This document shows positions 33,651 through 41,457 of a DNA stretch of 46,776 nt, one piece after another. Under the pieces are notes generated by a model. That model was not told where the DNA came from. It worked only from the letters and a program-made list of their open reading frames with translations, and did no database searches. The position numbers were made by a program, and so were the translations under genes. Origin of the DNA: Syntrophomonas sp. DTU019 (GTDB lineage: Bacteria > Bacillota > Syntrophomonadia > Syntrophomonadales > Syntrophomonadaceae). The stretch covers positions 1 through 46,776 of the forward strand of contig LFSQ01000124.1 of NCBI GenBank assembly GCA_001512785.1. Direction: 5' to 3'. Each line of letters starts with the position of its first letter. Positions within the stretch are counted from its first letter, which is position 1.

Positions 33651-33679
33651 ATTCTATTTACTTTCCTCTACAGTGTCAA
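33651..33679 (-). promoter_or_regulatory. Sigma-A promoter at the recA stop codon
   Basis: TTGACA (33679-33674) and TAGAAT (33656-33651) are 17 bp apart. The TGA stop of recA is part of the -35 hexamer. It points toward the recA-rny gap and rny. Confidence 0.7.
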
Positions 33680-34710
33680 GATTCCTGTTGCGCTGGAGTT
33701 TGCGCATTGCGCAGGGCCAATTTTTCCCGGATCAGGTTCTCGATGTTTTTTGCAAAATCGGGATTGTTCTTCAGGTATTCCTTGGCATTTTCCCGGCCCT
33801 GTCCCAGTCGCTCGCCTTGATAGGAAAACCATGAACCGCTTTTTTGTATTATGTCCATTTCGGCAGCAATATCCAGGAGGTCACCTTCTTTGGATATTCC
33901 CGTGCCGTACATGATATCGAACTCTGAGGTCTTGAAAGGGGGTGCTACTTTGTTCTTCACAATCTTGACTTTGGTACGATTGCCTATCAATTCCGTCCCC
34001 TGCTTGATCGGATCACCTTTGCGAACCTCCATGCGCACCGAGGAATAGAATTTCAACGCCCGCCCTCCAGTGGTGGTCTCCGGGCTGCCGTAAACAATGC
34101 CCACTTTTTCACGGATTTGATTGATAAAAATACAGGTGGTTCTTGACTTGCTGATGTGAGCGGTCAGCTTCCTTAAGGCCTGTGACATCAAGCGGGCCTG
34201 CAGGCCTACATGCACATCACCCATTTCCCCATCCAGTTCTGCTCTGGGAACCAGGGCTGCCACCGAATCGATCACAATCACATCTATAGCCCCGCTTCGA
34301 ACCAGAGCCTCAGCTATTTCCAGGGCCTGTTCACCGCTGTCCGGCTGTGCCACCAAAAGGTTGTTTATATCCACCCCAAGCCGCTTGGCATACAAAGGAT
34401 CCAAGGCGTGCTCCGCGTCAATAAAGGCCGCCATCCCTCCCTGGGCCTGCGCTTCGGCAATAGCATGCAGGGCCACCGTAGTCTTGCCGGATGATTCGGG
34501 GCCAAATATTTCAATCACCCGGCCCCGGGGCAATCCCCCTACTCCCAGGGCCAAATCTATAGACAGGCATCCCGTGGAAATAACCTCCACATTCATGGTC
34601 GGGTTTTCGCCCAGTCGCATTATGGCCCCTTTGCCAAACTGTTTTTCAATATTTCTAATCGCGCTGTTTATGGCTTCAATCTTGCCTTGGTTATTCTCCG
34701 CTTTATCCAC
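33676..34710 (-). CDS. recA: Recombinase RecA
   Basis: Strand-exchange ATPase and co-protease for LexA. Walker A GPESSGKT at 70-77, Walker [11 protein letters not shown] near 140, loop motif [12 protein letters not shown] and the C-terminal [12 protein letters not shown]-like region ([12 protein letters not shown]) are all visible. At 344 residues it has the usual length and ends in a short QQES tail. GTG 34710 has GGGGGAG upstream. A strong promoter and a LexA box lie directly upstream, so it is expected to be SOS-induced. No recX gene follows. Confidence 0.97.
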   Translation of the reverse strand: MDKAENNQGKIEAINSAIRNIEKQFGKGAIMRLGENPTMNVEVISTGCLSIDLALGVGGLPRGRVIEIFGPESSGKTTVALHAIAEAQAQGGMAAFIDAEHALDPLYAKRLGVDINNLLVAQPDSGEQALEIAEALVRSGAIDVIVIDSVAALVPRAELDGEMGDVHVGLQARLMSQALRKLTAHISKSRTTCIFINQIREKVGIVYGSPETTTGGRALKFYSSVRMEVRKGDPIKQGTELIGNRTKVKIVKNKVAPPFKTSEFDIMYGTGISKEGDLLDIAAEMDIIQKSGSWFSYQGERLGQGRENAKEYLKNNPDFAKNIENLIREKLALRNAQTPAQQES

Positions 34711-34723
34711 CGGCTCTCCCCCT

Positions 34724-34737
34724 CAAACATATGTTCG
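34724..34737. promoter_or_regulatory. LexA (SOS) box of recA
   Basis: On the minus strand CGAACATATGTTTG differs from the Gram-positive SOS consensus CGAACRNRYGTTYG by nothing in the defined positions. It lies between the promoter and the recA start, where LexA would block transcription. Confidence 0.88.
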
Positions 34738-34746
34738 CTTAAACTG

Positions 34747-34776
34747 ATTATATACAAAGGCTTGTGCTGCTGTCAA
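34747..34776 (-). promoter_or_regulatory. recA promoter
   Basis: TTGACA (34776-34771) and TATAAT (34752-34747) are both perfect hexamers with an 18-bp spacer. The transcript would begin close to the LexA box. Confidence 0.85.
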
Positions 34777-34804
34777 TTGATTTTCTGTTAAATTATGGCA
34801 ATTA

Positions 34805-35365
34805 TCATCCCCGCAGGGCGAAAGCCTGCTCAATGCGGTAGTGCGGCCCCTCCCTGCTAAGCCGGCTTTCCATGAGATAAAAAGCCTGTACGGGAAATGG
34901 ATTTGATCTGGTGGTAGCTTCCAACAGGCGAGCCTTATTCAACAGTTCCTCAACATTGCGCTCAGACCGTATTCTCCCCAGGGTGATGTGAAAGCGGTGA
35001 ATTTTTTCGGGTTCAAACCCCAGATCCTGAACATAAGCATCGATGCGTTCGGCCAGGAATTCCGCTTTTTCAATATCTCCGTTCAGCCCCATCCATACCA
35101 CCCGGGGCTTGCGCTTGTTGGGGAAAAAGCCCAACCCGTTTACTCTGAGGTAGAAAGGCGGGCAGTATTCAGCCACTTGGTACAAGCGGTCTCTAACCTC
35201 CCTGAGCTGACGATCATCGATATCGCCCAGGAACTTCAGGGTGAGATGATAATTATCATATTCAACCCACTTCACATCGGGATTGGTCTGGGCCAGCAGC
35301 CTTCTGACCTGCTCGGCCTGATCTTTGATGACCTCAGGCGCGGGAATGGCGATAAAAGCCCTCAT
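34805..35365 (-). CDS. thpR: RNA 2',3'-cyclic phosphodiesterase (LigT/2H family)
   Basis: 2H phosphoesterase that opens 2',3'-cyclic phosphates on RNA or tRNA halves. The two HxT/S motifs, HLTLKFLG near residue 40 and HITLGRIRS near 126, are present, each with the expected flanking hydrophobic strand. The 186-residue length fits. ATG 35365 overlaps the cinA stop (ATGA), so the genes are coupled. recA follows but has its own promoter. Confidence 0.93.
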   Translation of the reverse strand: MRAFIAIPAPEVIKDQAEQVRRLLAQTNPDVKWVEYDNYHLTLKFLGDIDDRQLREVRDRLYQVAEYCPPFYLRVNGLGFFPNKRKPRVVWMGLNGDIEKAEFLAERIDAYVQDLGFEPEKIHRFHITLGRIRSERNVEELLNKARLLEATTRSNPFPVQAFYLMESRLSREGPHYRIEQAFALRG

Positions 35366-36621
35366 TTTGCCCCCTCCTCGGTCAAAAGGGATCGGCGCAC
35401 CATATCCAGGGCGCTTTTCGCGGCCAGGGTGCGAATACCGATGCGGTCACCTACAAAGCGCATTTCTTTCACATTCACCTTATCCTTGTAAGCCAGGCCA
35501 ATATATACCAGCCCCACCGGCTTTTCCTCACTGCCTCCGTCCGGCCCGGCAATCCCGGTTATGGATACGGCTATATCGACACCGGAGAGCTGCTTTATGC
35601 CCAGGGCCATTTCAGCAGCCGTTTCCCGGCTCACTGCCCCGTATTCCTGCAAAGTTGTCTCCTTCACCCCTACCAGGCTCTGTTTGGCCTGATTGCTGTA
35701 CGATACCACTGAACCCCAGAAGTATTTGGAGCTGCCCGGCAAATCAGTTATCATTTTGCTGAGCAATCCACCGGTGCAGGACTCAACCGCCGCCAGGGAC
35801 AGCTGCTTTTGTGACAGCAGGCTGGCCACTACTTGGGGCAGGCTAGCTTCATCGCTGCCGATCACATTGTCTCCCAGTGCAGCGGTGATGCGGCTGCACA
35901 GCTCATCCAAGCGCTGTTCTGCTTTTTGCCCATCCGCATTATCGACAGAGAGCTTGATGGTCAATTCCCCTTCCTGGGCCAAAAGAGCCACCCCATAATC
36001 CTGCTGTTTGTCCAGGATCTCTCCCAGCAAATCCTCCACCTGTGACTCACCGGGACCGAAAACCTTTATTATGCGGGTGTGCTGCTTTGCTCCCTTAAGG
36101 CCGCTTTCCTGGCTTAAAAGGGGCTCTACGGCAGAAAGGTACATGTCCTGCATCTCCCGCGGGGGACCGGGCAGCAAGACCACTATCTTCCCATTCTTGG
36201 CCAGGTACATCCCCGGAGCAGTACCCAAACGGTTGTGTAAAACCCTGGCTTCGGGCGGAAACATGGCCTGTTTGAGGTTGCTCTCGGACATTTTTCGCTT
36301 GCGCCTGGCAAAGAATTGTTTGATAGCCTCCAGCTCAGCTTCTACGATCTGCAGTTCGCAGCCTAAAAGCTCGCATACCACCTCTTTGGTCAGGTCATCT
36401 CGGGTAGGCCCCAAACCGCCTGTGGCAACTACCAGGTCGGCCATCTCAAGCCCGGTTTTAAAAGCAGCCTGCATAGTATCGCGATTATCCCCGACAATGC
36501 TTTTGCCCATCACTTTAAATCCCAATTCGGTCAGTTTCTGCGCTAGAAACATGGAATTGGTGTCAACCGTACTGCCGAGCAAAAGCTCAGTTCCTGTTGA
36601 TATTATATAAGCCTTGTGCAT
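35362..36621 (-). CDS. cinA: CinA: competence/damage-inducible protein, nicotinamide-nucleotide recycling
   Basis: Two-domain protein. Residues about 1-170 form a MoCF-like ADP-ribose pyrophosphatase domain with STGTELLLG, GDNRDT, TGGLGPTRDD and LLPGPPREM. Residues about 260-419 form the PncC nicotinamide-mononucleotide amidase domain with VESCTGG and TGIAGPDGG. The 419-residue length is typical. ATG 36621 has AAGGAG about 14 nt upstream, which is rather long. A TATAAT at 36662-36657 may belong to its promoter but lacks a convincing -35. It is conserved beside recA in Firmicutes. Confidence 0.95.
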   Translation of the reverse strand: MHKAYIISTGTELLLGSTVDTNSMFLAQKLTELGFKVMGKSIVGDNRDTMQAAFKTGLEMADLVVATGGLGPTRDDLTKEVVCELLGCELQIVEAELEAIKQFFARRKRKMSESNLKQAMFPPEARVLHNRLGTAPGMYLAKNGKIVVLLPGPPREMQDMYLSAVEPLLSQESGLKGAKQHTRIIKVFGPGESQVEDLLGEILDKQQDYGVALLAQEGELTIKLSVDNADGQKAEQRLDELCSRITAALGDNVIGSDEASLPQVVASLLSQKQLSLAAVESCTGGLLSKMITDLPGSSKYFWGSVVSYSNQAKQSLVGVKETTLQEYGAVSRETAAEMALGIKQLSGVDIAVSITGIAGPDGGSEEKPVGLVYIGLAYKDKVNVKEMRFVGDRIGIRTLAAKSALDMVRRSLLTEEGAK

Positions 36622-37041
36622 CGTTTTGCTCTCAACTCCTTAGCTCCATCCCTATTATTATAAGCATTTTATATGTATAGGACGCAACAACTGCGTAAAG
36701 CCATGGATATCCTGTTTGGCTGCGCTGCCATGAAAACCCCGTTGCCAGGCCTATAACACGGCAGTTCAAAACCTATTATGGTGTTTTTGTGCACCGGAAA
36801 GAAGGTGAAGCAAAATGGTATTGGCTCTTTCAACACCGGCATAACGCCGGATTGCGGGCACAGAGCTTAAGATGATTCGCGGCCAATGGGGCCAGGGGTG
36901 ATAAGATTACTTCGCAGCGGAAATATGCTCAAACAGCCAGGGTTAATGGCAATGGCGTTCAACCGGCCAATCGAGATATCATACCGATGGGCTTGGTGCA
37001 TACTGCAGGCGGGCAGGTTAAATCCTTGATGATATGGCGAT
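36622..37041. other. Intergenic region with an open plus-strand stretch but no start
   Basis: A 58-codon plus-strand stretch (36699-36875) is open between stops but has no ATG, GTG or TTG with an SD near its beginning. It encodes a basic, aromatic-rich sequence (for instance FKTYYGVFVHRKEG and WYWLFQHRHN) that looks more protein-like than random. Further open pieces in other frames follow to about 37020. This could be a decayed gene or gene fragment. No RNA gene is recognised. Confidence 0.3.
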
Positions 37042-37079
37042 GGGAGACGCGGGGACCAGTCCCTGGTCCTGCGTCTCCC
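37042..37079. terminator. Long GC-rich hairpin after the AAA protease gene
   Basis: GGGAGACGC pairs with GCGTCTCCC (9 bp), and inside it GGACCAG pairs with CTGGTCC (7 bp) over a 3-nt loop. It lies 22 nt after the AAA protease stop on the minus strand but lacks a U tract on both strands. It may be a terminator or a dispersed palindromic repeat. Confidence 0.5.
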
Positions 37080-37101
37080 CTCTTGTCAATCCCTATAATC
37101 A

Positions 37102-38571
37102 TTAATTGATGATCTCTACAAAACGCTGCCTTTCAATGGTCTCTTCCTGCTGCAGGCTGGCTGCCAGGGCAAAGAGGGCCTCCTTTTTATCCAGCAGCAG
37201 CTTGACGGCCTTATGCTCAAGCTCCACAATTATGTTCTTGCATTCTTCAAACAGGCTCTCCTGCGGCAGGTCGTCGGCATGTACTATCCCTAAGGAGGAC
37301 AATCCGGCTTCAACAATCTGCCGGGCGGTATTCCAGCAGGCTTTGAAATCCCCCTTGGCTCCAGTGCTGCGGTTGCCGTATTTGATCTCCTCGGCTACAG
37401 CCCCTCCCAGGGCTATCATGATCTCTTTCTCCAACTGCTCCCGGGTGTACAAATACTGGTCATCAGGCGGCTTTTTGCGCATGAAGCCCAGGGCCTGACC
37501 GCGCGGGACAATGGTCACTGAGGAGACTGAACCCGGCAGCAGGGTTTCGCTCAACAGAGCATGGCCGCTTTCATGTACACTGACCCGTTCCACTTCTTCC
37601 AGGGAGGGCTTGCGTTCCAGCTTCTCCCCCAGAATCACCTTGTCTATGGCTTCATTAAAGTGACGGCTCAAGATCACCGGGCTTTGTTCACGCATTGCCA
37701 GTATGGCCGCTTCATTGGCCAGGCTTTCCAGATGAGCCCCGGAAAACCCAAAGGTGGCTGCAGCTATTTCGTCCAGACAGCCGCGATCAGCCAGGGGCTT
37801 GTTGCGGGTATGAATCTCCAGTATTTTCCTGCGCCCCATTTTATCCGGCAAATTGACCTGCACCTGGCGGTCAAAGCGCCCCGGCCTCAACAAGGCCGGG
37901 TCCAGCATGTCAGCCCGGTTGGTCGCCCCGATAAGCAGCACGCGCACTGTATCATCAGGATTGATGCCGTCCATTTCCACCAGCAATTGATTCAAGGTCT
38001 GATCATATTCCATATGACTGCTGTTCTTGCCGCGCTTGGCCCCCAGTATCTCCAACTCATCGATGAAAATAATGGCACTGTGGCAGCTTTGTCTGACGGC
38101 TTTTTTGCGGGCCTCATTGAACAGCTGCCTGACCCGTTTGGCCCCCACCCCGGCATACATCTCTATGAATTCGCTGCCTGAAGCAGCCATGAATACCGAA
38201 CTGGTGTAATTGGCAGCCGCTTTGGCCATCAGGGTTTTTCCGGTTCCCGGCGGGCCAACCAGCAGTACGCCTTTTAAGGGGCGAATGCCCATCTTGCGGA
38301 TCAAATCAGGGCTGCGCAGAAACTCCAGGGCTTCGCCCAGTTCGTTGATGGCTGAGTCCTGCCCGCCGATATCATCAAAGGAAACCTCTTTTAAGCGCTT
38401 TTTGCCGTTCTGTGAACCCAGATGATTGAAGCGGAGTACTCCTTGCATATTCAGGAACATATAGCAAACCACGGCCAATCCGCCAAATAGCACCAATGGC
38501 ATGATATTGTAGCCAATCATTACCAGAAAAACCGAAATCGCTGTTCCTATCCCCACCAGGTATTCTTTCAA
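37102..38571 (-). CDS. Short FtsH-like AAA+ zinc metalloprotease
   Basis: Membrane-bound ATP-dependent protease of the FtsH type. Two closely spaced membrane helices (about 5-40) replace the usual FtsH arrangement with its periplasmic or extracytoplasmic domain of about 70-100 residues. The AAA module has Walker A GPPGTGKT at 106-113, Walker B IIFIDE near 170, the second region of homology with [19 protein letters not shown], then zinc motif HESGH near 333-337 and a later acidic ligand in GAKGDF. At 489 residues it is shorter than FtsH (about 600-650). TTG 38571 has GAGGAG 8 nt upstream. It overlaps closely with the preceding membrane gene, its likely partner. This is probably a second, specialised copy and not the housekeeping FtsH. 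Confidence 0.88.
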   Translation of the reverse strand: MKEYLVGIGTAISVFLVMIGYNIMPLVLFGGLAVVCYMFLNMQGVLRFNHLGSQNGKKRLKEVSFDDIGGQDSAINELGEALEFLRSPDLIRKMGIRPLKGVLLVGPPGTGKTLMAKAAANYTSSVFMAASGSEFIEMYAGVGAKRVRQLFNEARKKAVRQSCHSAIIFIDELEILGAKRGKNSSHMEYDQTLNQLLVEMDGINPDDTVRVLLIGATNRADMLDPALLRPGRFDRQVQVNLPDKMGRRKILEIHTRNKPLADRGCLDEIAAATFGFSGAHLESLANEAAILAMREQSPVILSRHFNEAIDKVILGEKLERKPSLEEVERVSVHESGHALLSETLLPGSVSSVTIVPRGQALGFMRKKPPDDQYLYTREQLEKEIMIALGGAVAEEIKYGNRSTGAKGDFKACWNTARQIVEAGLSSLGIVHADDLPQESLFEECKNIIVELEHKAVKLLLDKKEALFALAASLQQEETIERQRFVEIIN

Positions 38572-38573
38572 GT

Positions 38574-39113
38574 CTAATTCTCCTCATGCAGTGATCTTCC
38601 GGCAGTATTTAGCTCAACAATGCGGTACATTTCCTGCTCTCCGGCAGCCAGCTGCAGGTACAGATAACGGTCATCGACGTAAAGCTGATAGGCCAGCCCG
38701 GTCTCGGCCGCATACTGGCTCAAGGTTTTGTCCAGCCATACAAAACTGTGATTGGCGGCTGCTTCATATATGGCCGGCTGCAGGTGCAGATAGGCCGCGC
38801 CAAGCCGTTCATCCACCGGATTGCTCAGGTGAAGCCGGTATGAGCCTTCTTTTAAAGTATTATTGAGAATTGCCTGTATGGCCTGGTATTCCTCCTGCAG
38901 GTTGTCCACCCCCTGAAGCTGCAGGGCCACCTCGAACTGCCCTTCATTTCTGGATATGGCTGCACTGGCTACCGCAGGCCTGGCCTCCAGCTGCTGTTTG
39001 AGCGGGTCAATCAGCCCGTACTTCATATATAACTGATAACCGCCCACCAGCAATGCCAGGGATATGACGAATACAATCAGGGAAATGGCAATTTTGAAAT
39101 TACTGTTCTTCAT
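38574..39113 (-). CDS. Membrane-anchored hypothetical protein upstream of the AAA protease
   Basis: I do not recognise a family. The 179-residue product has one N-terminal membrane helix (about 8-28, ISLIVFVISLALLVGGYQLY) with a basic start, so most of it is probably outside the membrane. The rest looks like repeated beta-alpha units. ATG 39113 has AAGGGG upstream. Its stop lies only 2 nt before the TTG of the protease, and translation is almost certainly coupled. An adaptor or extracytoplasmic partner of the protease is an inference from position, since the protease itself lacks the usual external domain. Confidence 0.7.
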   Translation of the reverse strand: MKNSNFKIAISLIVFVISLALLVGGYQLYMKYGLIDPLKQQLEARPAVASAAISRNEGQFEVALQLQGVDNLQEEYQAIQAILNNTLKEGSYRLHLSNPVDERLGAAYLHLQPAIYEAAANHSFVWLDKTLSQYAAETGLAYQLYVDDRYLYLQLAAGEQEMYRIVELNTAGRSLHEEN

Positions 39114-39204
39114 ACCGGCCAGCCCCTTTCCCAGTAATTATAACATAGACCATAGTCCCTAACTTTGCACAATATATGGCAAAATAACCAGTCCCAGAAA
39201 GGAT

Positions 39205-39225
39205 AAAAACCGCCTTAAGCGGCTT
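39205..39225 (-). terminator. Intrinsic terminator after rimO
   Basis: On the minus strand AAGCCGC pairs with GCGGTTT (one wobble) over a 5-nt loop, followed by TTATCC. It lies about 82 nt after the rimO stop. The sequence between (39230-39306) forms further small hairpins such as CTGGGA/TCCCAG with a 6-nt loop. Confidence 0.7.
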
Positions 39226-39306
39226 CTGCAGCATATACAGCTGCTGGGATGAAAGTCCCAGATGGGTTGGCTTTATCTAAGACCAGGCCGGAAACCGACA
39301 GTCCCG

Positions 39307-40644
39307 CTATGGGGAAGCTTCATCAAATGCTTCCCCGATCATGTCGTAGTTCCTCACCGCCTTAAGCACTGCCTGCACAAAACTTCCTGTGGGAAGCGCC
39401 CGGGTACTTTTGATCATAGTGATGCCATCAACCTCCGGGGCCTGGTAATAACCCCTGCCAATATAGAGCTGGCTGGAAAGCTTTTCTGAAACCAGTATCG
39501 GCTCTAAGCTTCCAATCCTGTCAATGTTCTTGCGGCGGGTAATGCCATGCTGCAGCTTCATGATGCGTTCCAGGCGCTCCCGGCTGATATCCTGCGGCAC
39601 CTGATCGGGCATGCTTTTAGCTGCGGTATCTTCCTCCGGCTGGTAACAAAATGCCCCTACCCAATCAAAAGCTGATTCAGCGATAAAATCATAGAGGCGC
39701 TTAAAATCATCCTCACTCTCGCCGGGAAACCCGGTCATAACCGTAGTGCGCAGCACCAGGCGATCGATCCTGCTCCGCAGTTTGGCCAACAAAGCCCTTA
39801 AAAGGGTGCTGTCGTGTTTGCGATTCATAAGGCGCAAAATGCGATCGGAAGCATGCTGTACGGGGATATCAAGATAGGGCAGCACTTTATCATATGATGC
39901 GATGGCATCGATAATGGCATCATCCAGGTGGGCGGGATGCAGATACATCAGCCTGATCCAGCTTAAGCCCTCTATCTGCTGCAGGCCATGCAGCAGTCCG
40001 GGCAGGGATGGGCACCCGTAAATGTCGGTTCCATAAGCGGCGGTATCCTGGGCTACAACTACCAGTTCCTGCACCCGTTGCTCGGATACCAAACGGCGTG
40101 CTTCCTCCAACACATCCTCGAGCCTGCGCGAGCGCAAGGCTCCCCTGATACCGGGTATGGCACAATAGCTGCAGCGGTTGTCGCAACCGTCAGCAATACG
40201 CAGGTAAGCCATGCCTGGAGGGGTGGTGAGTATGCGTCCGCTGAAAACCTGGGATTGCGGTTCAGGTTTGGCACAGGCCACCACAGGCTGTCCGCACTGA
40301 ATAGCCTCGACAAGTTTATCAATTTCACCGCAATGGGCAATGCCCATTACACCGTCCAGTTCAGGCAGTTCTTCTAATAACTGTGATCCATATCTCTGCG
40401 CCATGCACCCTGCTGCTACAAGATACTTCAGGTTACCACGGCTCTTTAACAGACCGGTCTCAATGATCCGGTCGACTGCTTCCTGACGGGCTTCCTCTAT
40501 AAAAGCACAGGTGTTTATTATTATGAGATCTGCTTTTTCGGGCTGGGATACCAATTTATGACCGGACCTTTTCAGCCGGTATAGCATTATTTCGCTGTCT
40601 ACCCTGTTTTTGGAACATCCCAGACTAATCAGGCCTATATTCAC
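39307..40644 (-). CDS. rimO: Ribosomal protein S12 methylthiotransferase
   Basis: Radical SAM methylthiotransferase for an Asp of ribosomal protein S12. An N-terminal UPF0004 domain with SLGCSKNRVDSE, NTCAFIEEA and AAGCMAQRY binds the auxiliary cluster. The radical SAM site is CDNRCSYCAIPGIRG (about 148-162), and a TRAM domain closes the protein near 375-440. The 445-residue length is standard. The start is GTG 40644, with AAAGGG upstream and about 15 nt after rodZ. MiaB is the close alternative, but the N-terminal signature and the neighbourhood (beside rodZ and cinA) favour RimO. Confidence 0.92.
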   Translation of the reverse strand: MNIGLISLGCSKNRVDSEIMLYRLKRSGHKLVSQPEKADLIIINTCAFIEEARQEAVDRIIETGLLKSRGNLKYLVAAGCMAQRYGSQLLEELPELDGVMGIAHCGEIDKLVEAIQCGQPVVACAKPEPQSQVFSGRILTTPPGMAYLRIADGCDNRCSYCAIPGIRGALRSRRLEDVLEEARRLVSEQRVQELVVVAQDTAAYGTDIYGCPSLPGLLHGLQQIEGLSWIRLMYLHPAHLDDAIIDAIASYDKVLPYLDIPVQHASDRILRLMNRKHDSTLLRALLAKLRSRIDRLVLRTTVMTGFPGESEDDFKRLYDFIAESAFDWVGAFCYQPEEDTAAKSMPDQVPQDISRERLERIMKLQHGITRRKNIDRIGSLEPILVSEKLSSQLYIGRGYYQAPEVDGITMIKSTRALPTGSFVQAVLKAVRNYDMIGEAFDEASP

Positions 40645-40659
40645 TGCAGCAACCCTTTG

Positions 40660-41412
40660 CTATGGATCTAAGCGAGCTACTCGGAATTCCTTTTTGACAA
40701 CCTCGCCGCTTTCCCCCAGGGGACCAATTTTTTCACCGTTATAATAGACCTCAATACCCCCGGCATTGCCAACCGTTAACAAAACTGCCTCCCGGCCTTC
40801 AAAAACCTGCTCCTGGCCGGCGGTCATGGTACTGGAAAACACAGTCTCCCCGTCTACTATGGCTTTCACCCAGCAGTCGCTTAAAGCGGCCACCCGCACC
40901 GTAGCGCTCATATCCTGTGCTTCCGCAGCCGGATCGCTGACTGTATTCTCCTGCTGATTATTCGACCCGTTGGCCGGCGGGTATTGCTGCTGCACGGGGG
41001 GATTCTGGGCTACATCCGGGCTACGATCGGAAATGGCCCCAACAATCATGTTGCCGGCCCATAAAGCCACCAGGAGAAAAGCCCCGGCAGCTACTACATT
41101 ACGCCAATTTAAGGCCTGCAAGGGAAAATCCCCCAGACTTTTGCGGGGTTCAGGCTCTGTCAACTGCTCCTCATCTTCATGACCATAAGCTATCTCTACG
41201 AACCATGCTACCATCAGCTGATCATCCAAATTGAGGTAGCGCGCATACTTTTTAACAAACCCGGTAGCATACACCCTTGGCGGCAAGATATTAAACCGCT
41301 CTTTTTCGATCGCATCCAGATACAGTTTGCGTATTTTGGTTTCTTCTTCAATATGTTCAAGAGTCAGCCCCAGGCTCTCTCTTCTCTCCCTAAAAACTTG
41401 ACCAAATTGCAT
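40660..41412 (-). CDS. rodZ: RodZ-like cytoskeleton protein (HTH / TM / DUF4115)
   Basis: Helix-turn-helix at about 5-75 (FGQVFRERRESLGLTLEHIE, then KERFNILPPRVYATGFVKKYA), one TM helix near 108-128, a Gln/Asn/Pro-rich linker, and an extracytoplasmic DUF4115 beta domain (about 170-250) with WVKAIVDGE. This matches RodZ/YmfM, which links MreB to the membrane and helps shape the cell. ATG 41412 (250 residues) has AAAGGAG 8 nt upstream; a GTG at 41421 overlaps the SD. The position upstream of rimO and near cinA is conserved; pgsA, normally next to it, is not found here. Confidence 0.9.
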   Translation of the reverse strand: MQFGQVFRERRESLGLTLEHIEEETKIRKLYLDAIEKERFNILPPRVYATGFVKKYARYLNLDDQLMVAWFVEIAYGHEDEEQLTEPEPRKSLGDFPLQALNWRNVVAAGAFLLVALWAGNMIVGAISDRSPDVAQNPPVQQQYPPANGSNNQQENTVSDPAAEAQDMSATVRVAALSDCWVKAIVDGETVFSSTMTAGQEQVFEGREAVLLTVGNAGGIEVYYNGEKIGPLGESGEVVKKEFRVARLDP

Positions 41413-41457
41413 GCTTTCCACTCCTTTTTGGTCAATCCAGGTTGTGGTCTGGTATGG

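Noticed and set aside
39230-39306. Hairpins with GGGATGAAAGTCCC and CCGGAAACCG-ACAGTCCCGC that recall parts of a cobalamin riboswitch or group II intron.
   Set aside because: The conserved core elements of either class are incomplete, and no plus-strand gene follows; on the minus strand it is only the trailer of rimO.
39262-39489. A 75-codon plus-strand frame overlapping the 3' end of rimO.
   Set aside because: It overlaps the TRAM domain of rimO in antisense and has no SD.
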